Positions 16,298 through 25,469 are shown, numbered from the stretch's first letter. The stretch is DNA of 64,000 nt from Gammaproteobacteria bacterium (GCA_012960305.1 DUBM01000014.1:248001-312000), one strand, 5' to 3'. Notes: generated by a model not told the origin, from the sequence alone. Made by a program: numbers and translations.

Positions 16298-18007
16298 ATG
16301 ATTTCAAAATTTCTATTAGTCACTTTACTAACTACCTCAGTGGCTGCTGTTAGTAGCTGCAGCGAACAAGCTGCGAAATCAGCTCAAACTGCTGGCCAAG
16401 ATTCACCCAATATAATGTTGATTCTTGCAGATGACTTGGCCTACTCGGATCTCGGTGCTTACGGAAGTGAAATTGAGACGCCCAATATAGATCTACTAGC
16501 GAAACAGGGAGTGATGTTCACCAGGTTCCATACTAGCGCCATGTGCTCACCATCACGCGCCATGTTATTAACAGGGGTAGACCAGCACAAAAATGGTTAT
16601 GGCACGATGGGAGAATATCTGGCGACTGAGCAGAGAGGTCAACCGGGCTATGAAGGCTACCTAAACAATCAAGTTGTCACAGTCGCAAACATGCTCAAGA
16701 CTTCTGGCTTTAATACATATATGACAGGAAAATGGCATTTGGGCGACTCATCTCTGCCTAGCAATCGCGGCTTTGATCGTTCATTTATTCTATTACAAGG
16801 TGCCGGAAGTCACTTTAATAATACCGGCTACGCGCCACAGCGAACTACGGTGGACTACTACCGAAATGCTAAGCGAGCTGAATTACCAGATAATTTTTAT
16901 AGCAGTGATTTCTATACCTCGGAAATGATTCAGTATATTGAAGATGGACGAGACTCTGAGGATCCTTTCTTTGGCTACTTAGCTTTTAGTGCACCTCATT
17001 TTCCTTTACATGCGCCTAGCAATCTTATTGAAAAATATGTTGAGCGTTATCAAGTTGGATGGGACATCATTCGAAAACAACGGCATGAATCTCTTAAAAC
17101 TCTCGGACTTATTGATGAACAGGCGTTGATGGCTAAAAGATTAGATGGTGTGCCCGACTGGGAAGAATTAGACACAGAAGAACAGAGATATCAAGCCAAG
17201 AAAATGGCTGTCTATGCAGCAATGGTGGATAGCGTCGACCAAAACATCGGCGAGCTTGTTGCTTATCTAAAATCGATTAATGAATATGACAATACGGTAT
17301 TCATTTTCCTGTCGGACAATGGTCCTGAATCAAATGATTTCGCGTCAGAGCGCACCGTTCCATCGGTCACAGATTGGATTGCTGATACTTTTGACAATAG
17401 GTACGAAAATTTGGGTAATGAAGGCAGCTTTATTTATTACGGCAAGCCTTGGGCCCATGTCGGGGCGGCAGCACATAGATTTCATAAGACGGTAATGACC
17501 CAAGGGGGAATTAATTCCCCACTAATTATTAGTTATCCAAACTCCCTACCACAAAATCGAATAGTCTCTGAATTTTCGAGTGTTGTAGACATCACTCCAA
17601 CAATTCTTGAGCTTGTCAGTGCCTCCCATCCTGGAACACAATTTCAAGGGAGGTTAGTGCATGGCATGGATGGCCGATCTATCTTGCCCTATCTTAGAAG
17701 CCAAGAAGAAACTATCTATCCGCCGGGAACTGGAAATGGTTTCGAGCTTTTTGGTCATAACGCGTTTATTAGTGCGAATTGGAAAATTCTAAGATTGATG
17801 GACCCTTACGGCGATTTTACTTGGGGGCTATATGACCTAGATAAAGACCCTGCCGAGCTCAACGACCTCTCGGGTCAGTTTCCAGAAATATTTCAGGAAA
17901 TGCTCGCGCTCTACGCGGACTATGAATCTCGCAATGGTTTAATTCAAGTGCCGGAAGGCTGGAAGATGTTTGAAAACTTGGGGCCTGCACCGACTCCAGA
18001 AAATTAA
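16298..18007 (+). CDS. Type I sulfatase (arylsulfatase), probable lipoprotein
   Basis: 569 residues. The active-site signature is CSPSR at 83-87, where Cys83 would become formylglycine, followed by AMLLTG. Other family elements are NIMLILADDLAYSDLGAYG, a metal-binding FLSDNGPES and TGKWHLG. Residues 1-21 form a signal with a weak lipobox (VSSC, Cys21), so it may be lipid-anchored. It removes sulfate from sulfated organics; in marine bacteria these are often algal polysaccharides. No sulfatase-maturing enzyme is present in the window. A secreted hypothetical protein gene follows 39 bp downstream. Confidence 0.9.
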   Translation: MISKFLLVTLLTTSVAAVSSCSEQAAKSAQTAGQDSPNIMLILADDLAYSDLGAYGSEIETPNIDLLAKQGVMFTRFHTSAMCSPSRAMLLTGVDQHKNGYGTMGEYLATEQRGQPGYEGYLNNQVVTVANMLKTSGFNTYMTGKWHLGDSSLPSNRGFDRSFILLQGAGSHFNNTGYAPQRTTVDYYRNAKRAELPDNFYSSDFYTSEMIQYIEDGRDSEDPFFGYLAFSAPHFPLHAPSNLIEKYVERYQVGWDIIRKQRHESLKTLGLIDEQALMAKRLDGVPDWEELDTEEQRYQAKKMAVYAAMVDSVDQNIGELVAYLKSINEYDNTVFIFLSDNGPESNDFASERTVPSVTDWIADTFDNRYENLGNEGSFIYYGKPWAHVGAAAHRFHKTVMTQGGINSPLIISYPNSLPQNRIVSEFSSVVDITPTILELVSASHPGTQFQGRLVHGMDGRSILPYLRSQEETIYPPGTGNGFELFGHNAFISANWKILRLMDPYGDFTWGLYDLDKDPAELNDLSGQFPEIFQEMLALYADYESRNGLIQVPEGWKMFENLGPAPTPEN

Positions 18008-18046
18008 AAGATAAAATTACTTATTACTGACTTACCAATTAAAAAA

Positions 18047-18490
18047 ATGCTGGATTCAATAGTCGTGTTAACTGTAAGAATAAAACACCTGCACCTATCA
18101 GCAGTAATTACATTTATGAGTTTACTTTCTCTTTCTATAAACGCCGCCGAAGAAGAGTTTACTTTGCTCACGATCCAAGGCGATCTGGTTGGTAAAATCG
18201 ATTCTTTAGATTTATCCAGTGATAGAGATACACTTCTTAATAGTTACTACAATTTGCTTCCTCAAGGATTGCGAACAGAAATAAAAACTCTGCGGCAAAT
18301 ATTGTCGACTTGCATACCCGATTACGAGGTCGCAGTTAACGCAGGAGATAGTGCTGAGTTCTCAGAAATAAAGGATGAGATCGATCTATATTGGGCCGCC
18401 ATTCGCTCAATACACATACAACATTTTACCAGAGAAGTTGTGGACTTTTTGGGTAGCATCTACAACAATGAATTTCCATTCTCGCTCTAA
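18047..18490 (+). CDS. Secreted protein of unknown function
   Basis: 147 residues, not recognised. A hydrophobic signal-like segment (about residues 18-35, ending INAAEEE) is followed by a mostly helical sequence with two cysteine-poor halves and a charged centre (AEFSEIKDEIDLYWAAIRS). It lies 39 bp after the sulfatase on the same strand and may be co-transcribed. A methionine at about residue 24 is an alternative start. Confidence 0.55.
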   Translation: MLDSIVVLTVRIKHLHLSAVITFMSLLSLSINAAEEEFTLLTIQGDLVGKIDSLDLSSDRDTLLNSYYNLLPQGLRTEIKTLRQILSTCIPDYEVAVNAGDSAEFSEIKDEIDLYWAAIRSIHIQHFTREVVDFLGSIYNNEFPFSL

Positions 18491-18545
18491 TTGCTCTTAA
18501 TAAGTGCGGCAAACTCGTGGTATTCTATGCCACTAATCATATTAG

Positions 18546-18686
18546 TTAGTCAACCGCTGCATTAGTTGAGAGAAAGCGTAATAACCAGCTTTCAAAATTT
18601 TCGGAAACATCGGGCACATACAAAATAGTTAATGAAACCAAAAGAGATAAGGAGAGGCACAAGATAATATAATTTTTCGCTTTCAT
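18546..18686 (-). CDS. Small single-pass membrane protein, cassette copy 1
   Basis: 46 residues starting at the ATG at 18686, 4 bp after the stop of the preceding gene; the ribosome site GAGG is inside that gene's last codons. The sequence MKAKNYIILCLSLSLLVSL is a transmembrane or signal-like helix followed by LYVP and a short polar tail. The same small protein (MKTKNYLILC...) follows the paralogue at 31835-32377, which supports it being real. Function unknown. Confidence 0.65.
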   Translation of the reverse strand: MKAKNYIILCLSLSLLVSLTILYVPDVSENFESWLLRFLSTNAAVD

Positions 18687-18690
18687 GGAT

Positions 18691-19218
18691 TTAAACCTCA
18701 TCTGGGCGTGTGAGTTCGAAAACCCAGGTTTCGCCGGACAGTATTGCTTCCTTAGTGATTCTTGATCGATACTTGGAAATCTTTTTTGCAATTACTCCGT
18801 CCAATACCGAACCTTCCAATACTCTAACAAGTTTCCTTTCGTAAAGTACTTTATCAATCCGAACTAAAGCTAGACCATCGCCTTCATAGGCTTGCACTGC
18901 CCAATGCTTCCAGAGTCTGCCAAGCCACGTGCCCATATAGTCAGAGGTAATATAGATTTTGCCGGCACTTTCCTCGATCCATATTAATCTCGAGGCTAAA
19001 GGGCTGTATAGTTGTAAGTCGATGGTGGATACATCATCTGTAAAGCTCCAATCTGGCTCTGGACCTCGATACAATTCTCCGGTTACTAATTCTCCTCCGG
19101 GGAAAACAATTGAAGGGCCGTCGTTATCGCTAACTTCATATCTCAACGTAGCGATTGCTACCGTGGGGATGAGCAATAGAAGTCCCAATAGTTGAAGAGC
19201 TAGTTTTATTATTCTCAT
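18691..19218 (-). CDS. Membrane-anchored protein of unknown function, cassette copy 1
   Basis: 175 residues: an N-terminal helix (LALQLLGLLLLIPTVAIATLRY) and then a soluble domain with DNDGPSIVFPGGELVTGELY, PDWSFTDD, SRLIWIEESAGKIYITS, LGRLWKHWAVQA and YERKLVRVLEG. It is clearly paralogous along its whole length to the protein at 31835-32377. The middle (strand-turn-strand, then W-x-HW) faintly resembles a split beta-barrel, but I do not assign a family. It is followed at once by a tiny membrane protein gene. Confidence 0.75.
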   Translation of the reverse strand: MRIIKLALQLLGLLLLIPTVAIATLRYEVSDNDGPSIVFPGGELVTGELYRGPEPDWSFTDDVSTIDLQLYSPLASRLIWIEESAGKIYITSDYMGTWLGRLWKHWAVQAYEGDGLALVRIDKVLYERKLVRVLEGSVLDGVIAKKISKYRSRITKEAILSGETWVFELTRPDEV

Positions 19219-19258
19219 CTACTATCTCCTGTCTAAATAAACCTACTTGAATGAGTTT

Positions 19259-19490
19259 TTATTGACTTCCACCGTTGGCTTTTGATTGTTCCAAGCGGCG
19301 AGCTCCACCCAATATTCCCAACATGCCATAGTTTCCTTCATGGCAGGCATATTCATAGACCTTGGTGGCTGAGGCATCTGAAGCTGGGGATGTAATCGCC
19401 TTTCTTTGTTCTGGAGCTGCTAGCTACGTAACAGGCACAGCGGTAAACGTCGATGGAGGCATGTCACCTGTAGTATAAGTTGCCGTCTAG
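19259..19490 (-). pseudogene. 3' remnant of the YEYACHEGNYGM exported family
   Basis: Reading the minus strand gives PPSTFTAVPVT, a TAG stop, then TKVYEYACHEGNYGMLGILG and a short tail to a TAA at 19261. This matches the C-terminal end of the proteins at 42712-43725 and 44495-45499 (STFTDKFTAIVPMTKV... YEYACHEGNYGMVNILRGAR). The whole N-terminal 250 residues are missing and the neighbouring AGCS gene ends at the 5' edge, so this is a truncated and decayed copy. Confidence 0.75.
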
Positions 19491-19498
19491 CCCTTTAG

Positions 19499-21115
19499 TT
19501 ATTGCGCTCGGAGATTTGGAATTTCCCCGGTTTTTAATCGGGCCTGATAGCTTTTAAGCTCTCGTTTAATAATTGGAGCTAATATGTAGAGGCCAAGAAT
19601 ATTAGGGAGTGCAATAACAAAAACCAAAGCATCTGAAAATTCTAGAACTGCGTCTAACTGAATCATGCAACCAAGCGCAGCAAACGAACAAAATATAGTT
19701 TTAAAAACTGTTTCAGCTTTTTTAGATTCACCAAGTAGATAGGTCCACCCTTTAAGTCCATAGTAGGACCATGACAGAATCGTAGAAAAGGCAAACAAGA
19801 TCGCGATAATCGAAAGTGGCACTGTCGACCAACTGAGAGTATTACCGAATGCTTGAGATGTAAGCTCAATTCCCTGCATACCATTGCCTGCCATCTCCGG
19901 CTCATAGACTGTTGTCAAAATTACTAACGCAGTGAGTGTACAAATTACTACCGTATCGATAAATGGCTCCAACAATGCCACAAATCCTTCGGTAACAGGC
20001 TCATCGGTTTTAACCGTTGAATGCGCAATCGCAGCTGAGCCAATTCCAGCTTCATTGGAAAACACCGCACGCTGAAAACCCATTATCATCACACCCAACA
20101 TTCCACCACCAATCGCCGCGGGATTAAACGCTTCAATGAAAATTGCCGAGACAGCCCAAGGTACTCGTTCAGCATTCAGAAAAATCACCAACAATGAACC
20201 AATGATGTAAGTCACAGCCATGAAGGGCACCAGCTTACTAGTCACCCGGGCGATGCTTTTAATACCTCCGATAATTACTATACCTACAATCGCCGCGAGG
20301 GAACCGCCAAATAACCAGCCCTTGTCGGCAAAGAAACTGCTGCTGCCGCCGGTAACGACTACGAACTGCTCGAATGCTTGGTTAGACTGAAACATATTAC
20401 CAATACCCATACAGCCGATGACTATCGAAAGTGCGTAAAAATAGGCCATCGGTTTTCCAAGCCAGGCAAGGTTGCGCTCCTTAAGACCTTGCTCGAGATA
20501 GTACATTGGACCACCAGAAATACTACCGTCCGGATTAATCTTTCGATACTTCACGCCAACGACACATTCGGCAAACTTCGTGGACATACCTAAAAAACCA
20601 GCCAACATAAGCCAAAAAGTTGCACCCGGACCACCGATAGAAATTACAATAGCAACGCTACTTATATTACCTATCCCAACTGTTCCGGAAACTGCAGTGG
20701 CCAGTGCTTGAAAATGAGTGAGCTCCCCAGCGTTTCCCGGTTTAGAATAATCACCTCGCAAAAGATGGAAAGCATGTTTGAATCCACGTAGATTTAAGAA
20801 CTTAAAATAGAAAGTGAAAAATACCGATGCGCCAATCAGCCAAAGAATAATCAGTGGCAATTGACTCCCGAATACATTGACTTCAAAAAATATAAAACTA
20901 GCTACAGCATTAGTAATAGGACGCATTACCGCGTTAATCGTGGCATCAATTCCAGCTGCTGCACTAGGTAGGCTAACGACAGAGAACAATAGAACCGTTA
21001 AAAGCTTAGAAATAAATGCTGGATAGATTCTCGAACCCTTCAATTTAAGCCTTTTTTGTGTCCACACTGGTTTCTTTGTTGTGCTGCGTAGACTACGTTC
21101 TATAGTATGATTCAT
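19499..21115 (-). CDS. Sodium:alanine/glycine symporter (AGCS family)
   Basis: 538 residues, inner membrane, about 10-11 hydrophobic segments. Family motifs are ATAVSGTVGIGNISSVA (the AGCS sodium-site loop), GGPGATFWL, AECVVGVKYR and FSNEAGIGSAAIAHST. The N-terminal about 50 residues before the first core helix are longer than usual and contain a signal-like stretch, so the true start may be one of the later in-frame codons. It imports alanine or glycine with sodium, in keeping with a marine host. It is divergent from the aldehyde dehydrogenase gene. Confidence 0.9.
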   Translation of the reverse strand: MNHTIERSLRSTTKKPVWTQKRLKLKGSRIYPAFISKLLTVLLFSVVSLPSAAAGIDATINAVMRPITNAVASFIFFEVNVFGSQLPLIILWLIGASVFFTFYFKFLNLRGFKHAFHLLRGDYSKPGNAGELTHFQALATAVSGTVGIGNISSVAIVISIGGPGATFWLMLAGFLGMSTKFAECVVGVKYRKINPDGSISGGPMYYLEQGLKERNLAWLGKPMAYFYALSIVIGCMGIGNMFQSNQAFEQFVVVTGGSSSFFADKGWLFGGSLAAIVGIVIIGGIKSIARVTSKLVPFMAVTYIIGSLLVIFLNAERVPWAVSAIFIEAFNPAAIGGGMLGVMIMGFQRAVFSNEAGIGSAAIAHSTVKTDEPVTEGFVALLEPFIDTVVICTLTALVILTTVYEPEMAGNGMQGIELTSQAFGNTLSWSTVPLSIIAILFAFSTILSWSYYGLKGWTYLLGESKKAETVFKTIFCSFAALGCMIQLDAVLEFSDALVFVIALPNILGLYILAPIIKRELKSYQARLKTGEIPNLRAQ

Positions 21116-21257
21116 TCCATGTCCGCTTCATCATAGGAGAGATTTGCTGATCTTCAGAAGACAGCTTAGCCAACTAGCGGCCAACATTCCATTAACTTTC
21201 TGATTACTATCAATCATCAATATAACAACGACACTAAAATAAGAAGAAACCCCGATA

Positions 21258-22661
21258 ATGAGTCAGACTCAAAATAACAACTACCTGCAATGTATTTCAC
21301 CAGTGGATGGCTCTATCTATGTAGAACGTGAACTAGCCAATAGTCAAGACATCCAAAAATCTATCGAGTCATCTAGAATTGCGCAAAAACTATGGCGAGA
21401 AACTTCTCTTGCAGAGCGCGCCAAGATCTGTGAACGCATGGTGTTGTATTTTGAATCTAAACAAGAACAAATCAGCGAAGAAATATCCTGGCAGATGGGC
21501 CGCCCTATAGCATTCTGTGGTAATGAAATACGAGGCTTAGTAGAACGGACCCGCCACATGGTTTCTATCGCAGAATCTTCATTAGCAGATATCGTTCCAA
21601 CTAAAAAAGCTGGCTTCAAAAGATTTATTCGCCGAGAGCCCATAGGTATTGTTTTTACCGTGGCACCTTGGAATTACCCATTACTAACAGCGGTGAATTC
21701 AATTGTTCCAGCTTTAATGGCTGGTAACTCCGTCATTTTAAAACCTTCAGCACAAACTCCATTATGTGGAGAACATTTTGTCAGAGCATTCCAGCTTGCA
21801 GGTTTACCTGAGCATGTATTGCAATGCATGTTCTTAAAACATAAAGATACTTCCACAATCATCAATTCAGCTGCAGTGGATTTCATCTGTTTTACTGGTT
21901 CTGTTGCGGCGGGACAAAAAATCGAGAAGGCTGCGGCGGGAACTTTCTCTGGCGTCGGTTTAGAGCTGGGAGGAAAAGATCCTGCTTATGTTTTCGCTGA
22001 TGCTGATTTTAAACACAGCGTGAGTGAACTGGTAGATGGCGCTTTTTTTAATTCAGGACAATCGTGTTGTGGTATCGAAAGAATCTATGTACATCAATCG
22101 CTTTATAGTAATTTTGTCGAAGCTTTTGTTGAACAAGTTAAAAGATACAAACTAGCAAACCCTTTACTCGTGGAGACAACACTCGGCCCGGTTGTAAAAC
22201 ATTCAGCAGCCGAATGGGTACGCCAACAAACTATAGACGCAATAGCTAAGGGTGCGAAAACCTGTATCGATACTGCAGAATTTCCTAACGCTAATGATGG
22301 CAATGCCTATTTAGCACCTCAAGTACTGATCGACGTGGACCATACAATGTCAGTCATGACAGAAGAAAGCTTTGGCCCAGTAGTAGGCATCATGGCCGTT
22401 AAAGATGATAATGAAGCTGTTAGATTAATGAATGATAGCAATCTAGGATTAACAGCATCTCTATGGACACAAGATCAGGCTGTGGCTGAAAACTTGGGAG
22501 AACGATTAGAAACCGGCACTGTATTCATGAATCGATGTGATTATCTTGATCCCGCGTTAGCATGGACAGGAGTAAAAAATACAGGGCGCGGCGCAACCTT
22601 ATCAGAACTAGGTTACCAGCAGTTGACTCAAGCCAAGTCTTTTCACTTAAAGATTCTTTAA
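21258..22661 (+). CDS. NAD(P)-dependent aldehyde dehydrogenase
   Basis: 467 residues. The catalytic cysteine is Cys270 in FNSGQSCCG and the general base is Glu236 in LELGGKDP. The cofactor-binding segments VAPWNYPLLTAVN, LKPSAQTP and FTGSVAAGQ are present, and EESFGPVVGI near the C-terminus is standard. The lack of an N-terminal extension suggests a soluble cytoplasmic enzyme of the succinate-semialdehyde or general aldehyde type; the specific substrate is not clear. A glutamine amidotransferase gene follows 45 bp downstream. Together these suggest amine or gamma-glutamyl compound breakdown, by analogy with polyamine routes, which is inference. Confidence 0.88.
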   Translation: MSQTQNNNYLQCISPVDGSIYVERELANSQDIQKSIESSRIAQKLWRETSLAERAKICERMVLYFESKQEQISEEISWQMGRPIAFCGNEIRGLVERTRHMVSIAESSLADIVPTKKAGFKRFIRREPIGIVFTVAPWNYPLLTAVNSIVPALMAGNSVILKPSAQTPLCGEHFVRAFQLAGLPEHVLQCMFLKHKDTSTIINSAAVDFICFTGSVAAGQKIEKAAAGTFSGVGLELGGKDPAYVFADADFKHSVSELVDGAFFNSGQSCCGIERIYVHQSLYSNFVEAFVEQVKRYKLANPLLVETTLGPVVKHSAAEWVRQQTIDAIAKGAKTCIDTAEFPNANDGNAYLAPQVLIDVDHTMSVMTEESFGPVVGIMAVKDDNEAVRLMNDSNLGLTASLWTQDQAVAENLGERLETGTVFMNRCDYLDPALAWTGVKNTGRGATLSELGYQQLTQAKSFHLKIL

Positions 22662-22706
22662 CCTATAAGTTGTTAGTTATTAACTGAAATCTGAACATTA
22701 AATAGA

Positions 22707-23408
22707 ATGAAATTAGGAATACTCAACACAGATGCAGTAAAACCGGAATTCGCTCAGAAATATGGCGAGTATCCCGATATGTTTGCCGAAATACTAATCG
22801 CGACTGATCCACAACTCAAATTAGTTACTTATGAGGTTGTAGAGGGCGAATATCCAGCAGACATAAATGAAGTGGATGGCTATTTAATAACTGGTAGCAA
22901 ACTCAGTGTCTACGATGATGTCCCCTGGATCAACGATCTCAAAGACTTTGTCCGAGCACTTAATGAAACAAAAAAGAAAGTCATCGGAATTTGTTTTGGT
23001 CATCAGTTAGTCGCCGAAGCTCTTGGCGGAAAAACCGAACCGGCTGTAATAGGATGGTGTGTTGGTGCTCACCTGAACAAAGCTACGGAAATTGCCAAGG
23101 GTTATGGAATAAAAGATGCAGAATTCCAACTACCTTCGAATCATAAAGATCAGGTAACAACTCTACCAACGGGTGGAAAATTATTAGCCAGCACTGACGC
23201 TTGCCCGATTGCCGCAATCGGTGTCGGGGATCATATCCTCACTTTTCAGGGACACCCAGAATTTGGTTTAGGATATGCCACGGATTTATTAAATATGCGC
23301 CGCGAAATAATCGGTGAAGTAAGTTACCAAACAGCTATCAGCTCCCTAGAAACTAAAACAGATAATCTAAAAGTTGCTCGATGGATTCTCGAATTCATCA
23401 ATCGATGA
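22707..23408 (+). CDS. Class I glutamine amidotransferase-like protein
   Basis: 233 residues with the nucleophile Cys96 in GICFGHQLVAEALGG and a histidine-glutamate pair in FQGHPEFG. The domain stands alone, as in GMP synthase-like amidotransferases that hydrolyse glutamyl compounds. It lies just downstream of the aldehyde dehydrogenase gene and converges, 21 bp away, with the TauD-type dioxygenase gene. Cytoplasmic. Confidence 0.85.
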   Translation: MKLGILNTDAVKPEFAQKYGEYPDMFAEILIATDPQLKLVTYEVVEGEYPADINEVDGYLITGSKLSVYDDVPWINDLKDFVRALNETKKKVIGICFGHQLVAEALGGKTEPAVIGWCVGAHLNKATEIAKGYGIKDAEFQLPSNHKDQVTTLPTGGKLLASTDACPIAAIGVGDHILTFQGHPEFGLGYATDLLNMRREIIGEVSYQTAISSLETKTDNLKVARWILEFINR

Positions 23409-23429
23409 AAAAATGAATTTTGCTGTATT

Positions 23430-24254
23430 CTAGTAAGGACTATCACCATCAATAGTAATGCGCTCTAACATTCTATGAGCCGGGAAATAATCATTTATAG
23501 GTTTGTGCTGAGTACTACGATTATCCCAAATAGCGATTGAGTTAGGCTGCCAGTGAAAGCGACAACTATATTCTGGCGCGGTGACATGATCGTAAAGAAA
23601 ACTCAGTATGTCCTCACTTTCTCCCTTCGTTAATTCCAATATGCGCGTGGTGAATAAAGAATTAACAAAGATCACTTTCTTCCCATTCTCAGGATGAATG
23701 CGAATAACCGGATGAACAACCGGAGGGTTGTCAGCCACTGCTTGTGCCAATCGTTCTCGTCCCCCGGTTTCGGCTAGGCTTTCCTTAAAGCCATGGCTGA
23801 AATCATGCTCTGCGGTTAGACCTGACAAGAATTCTTGCATCAATGCAGAAAGGCCATCATAAGCTGCTGTCATACTAGCCCATAATGTATCACCACCTTG
23901 AGGCGGAATAATTTTTGAGCGCAAAACTGCGCCTAATGGTGGATGTTTGCGGAATGTCATATCCGTATGCCAGGCTTCAATTTTGCTTGGCTTTTCCGCA
24001 GTGCTTTCCAATATTGTAATTTCTGGATAGCCTTCAATGGTGTCGTACGCAGGATGGGATTGCAGAGGGCCAAATGACTCAGCCAGGGCTTTATGTTGGG
24101 CAGGACTGATATCCTGATCACGAAAAAAAATCACTTGGTGTTCGACCAACAAACGACGCACTTCCTTAAAAACCTCTAGCGATAGATCCTTCGTCAGATC
24201 TACGCCATGCAGCTCCGCGCCCAGAGCAGGGGCTAGTGGCTGTACTGTAAACAT
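23430..24254 (-). CDS. TauD/TfdA-type Fe(II)/2-oxoglutarate dioxygenase
   Basis: 274 residues from the ATG at 24254, with GGGAGAG just upstream; the frame stays open to 24293 but lacks a ribosome site there. The iron ligands are His96 and Asp98 in EAWHTDMTF, with His250 as third ligand and Arg261 as 2-oxoglutarate binder near the C-terminus. Family members oxidise taurine, alkyl sulfates, 2,4-D and similar acids. The gene begins 69 bp after the GrdB-like selenoprotein gene on the same strand, so the two are probably co-transcribed. The substrate is unknown. Confidence 0.9.
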   Translation of the reverse strand: MFTVQPLAPALGAELHGVDLTKDLSLEVFKEVRRLLVEHQVIFFRDQDISPAQHKALAESFGPLQSHPAYDTIEGYPEITILESTAEKPSKIEAWHTDMTFRKHPPLGAVLRSKIIPPQGGDTLWASMTAAYDGLSALMQEFLSGLTAEHDFSHGFKESLAETGGRERLAQAVADNPPVVHPVIRIHPENGKKVIFVNSLFTTRILELTKGESEDILSFLYDHVTAPEYSCRFHWQPNSIAIWDNRSTQHKPINDYFPAHRMLERITIDGDSPY

Positions 24255-24323
24255 AATGACTCTCCCAGAAACAGTGGCGATTTTACTCTTCAATGCAAAT
24301 CATTCCGCATCTATTAGTGACTT

Positions 24324-25469
24324 TTAACGATCACCGGGGACCATATAAAACCAGATTGGCCTTTTTTCACCACTTTCTTTCATGGCGGCTCGTGCCGCCA
24401 ATACAAGTTTGCCCGCTTCACTCTCATCGAGAAACCAATTCGTTCCTGACCAGGCGCTAGGGATATGATCACTTAATCCAAGGGCTGCTGTTTCATAGTA
24501 TCCCCGAATATCCTGTGTCACCCTCGAAGGAATACCTGGTATTCCTGCCTGTTTCCATGGAGTGCCCTCGGCAACTCTAATAAGTGATTCAATCGCACTC
24601 TCGAGATCATCGACTCCAAGAGTGCGGCCTGTTGCCGCGCGATTTCCAAATTTTTCAATGCCGCGATCATATGCTGGTCGCAGCCCACGAATTTCATCAA
24701 TAACAGGGTGTACATCTTCGTTATTCCTCGGAGGCATCGGACAGGTCAAAACCTCAGCTGCATCACAATCAACAACCTCTGAAAATTCTTCCAACACCGG
24801 TCCTTCTGATTCAAGTAATGCGAAAGCATGCTTAAGAACTCGATGTTGAAATTCAGCATCAGCGGGCTTTCCTAATGGCCGCCCCATGGGAAAGTCACAC
24901 AATAATCCCCGCGGGGGTGCGACGCTCTCAATTTGCTTGCGAACAGAACCTAAAGCGATTGTTGCAATACCCGCAGCTTCGAAAACGTGTGCTAGCGTAC
25001 TCACGGTACGCGTACAAAGGGGTCACACAGGCGTAAAAAGAACAATGTCGACGCCTTTCTCTTTCAAAAGTCTAGCGCCTGCAGGACCACTATCCATGCG
25101 AATAGCACTCAAATCAAACTGATTACCGGCATAAGATAAATGGATATCTGAGACTTTACCTACAATGCCTTGCGATTCGAGCTCATCCAATCGATCCAAA
25201 GGGATTACTGTATTCATGTCAGTTGCAAATCCCAATACATCGAAATTTGGGCTCCAGTGCCCTATTTGATAATCACGGTTGCCATTTTTCAAAACACGAT
25301 ACCCTACATCTGCCGGTGCAAAATCTTCTTGTGCTGCATGATGCAATGAGGCCGAACTTACGACAGCAACCGTTGCCTCGCTTAGTTTCACGGGGGTAGT
25401 AAAAGCACGCTCCTCAAAAATAGGAGGCTCTGAATCCGCTACCATCGCTTTAATTTCTGAGTCTGACAT
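24324..25469 (-). CDS. GrdB/PrdB-like reductase component, predicted selenoprotein (Sec149)
   Basis: From the ATG at 25469 (AGAGGAA upstream) one frame of 382 codons runs to 24324, broken only by a TGA at 25025-25023. Reading the TGA as Sec gives VLFTPV-U149-PLC152-TRTV, the place where the glycine/sarcosine/betaine reductase B and D-proline reductase B family has its redox Sec or Cys. Homology continues on both sides: DVGYRVLKNG, IRMDSGPAG before, and LAHVFEAAGIATIALGS, GRPLGKP after. Eleven bases after the TGA a perfect 6-bp hairpin (24995-25011) meets the bacterial SECIS distance and loop rules. A simple nonsense mutation is the alternative, but it would have to fall exactly on the catalytic codon. 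In the anaerobic complexes this subunit attacks a C-N bond; the role in an aerobic marine bacterium is not known. It is probably cytoplasmic, and a TauD-type gene follows. Confidence 0.85.
24995..25011 (-). promoter_or_regulatory. Predicted bacterial SECIS hairpin of the GrdB-like gene
   Basis: GCGTAC-CGTGA-GTACGC on the minus strand: a perfect 6-bp stem and 5-nt loop with G as second loop base. The loop starts 18 nt after the TGA, so 17 nt separate them, which is within the range reported for bacterial SECIS elements. Confidence 0.65.

Noticed and set aside
24324..25469. Two separate genes (148 and 226 residues) or a plain pseudogene
   Set aside because: The halves are in one frame, the join falls exactly on the family's redox residue, and no other damage is present.
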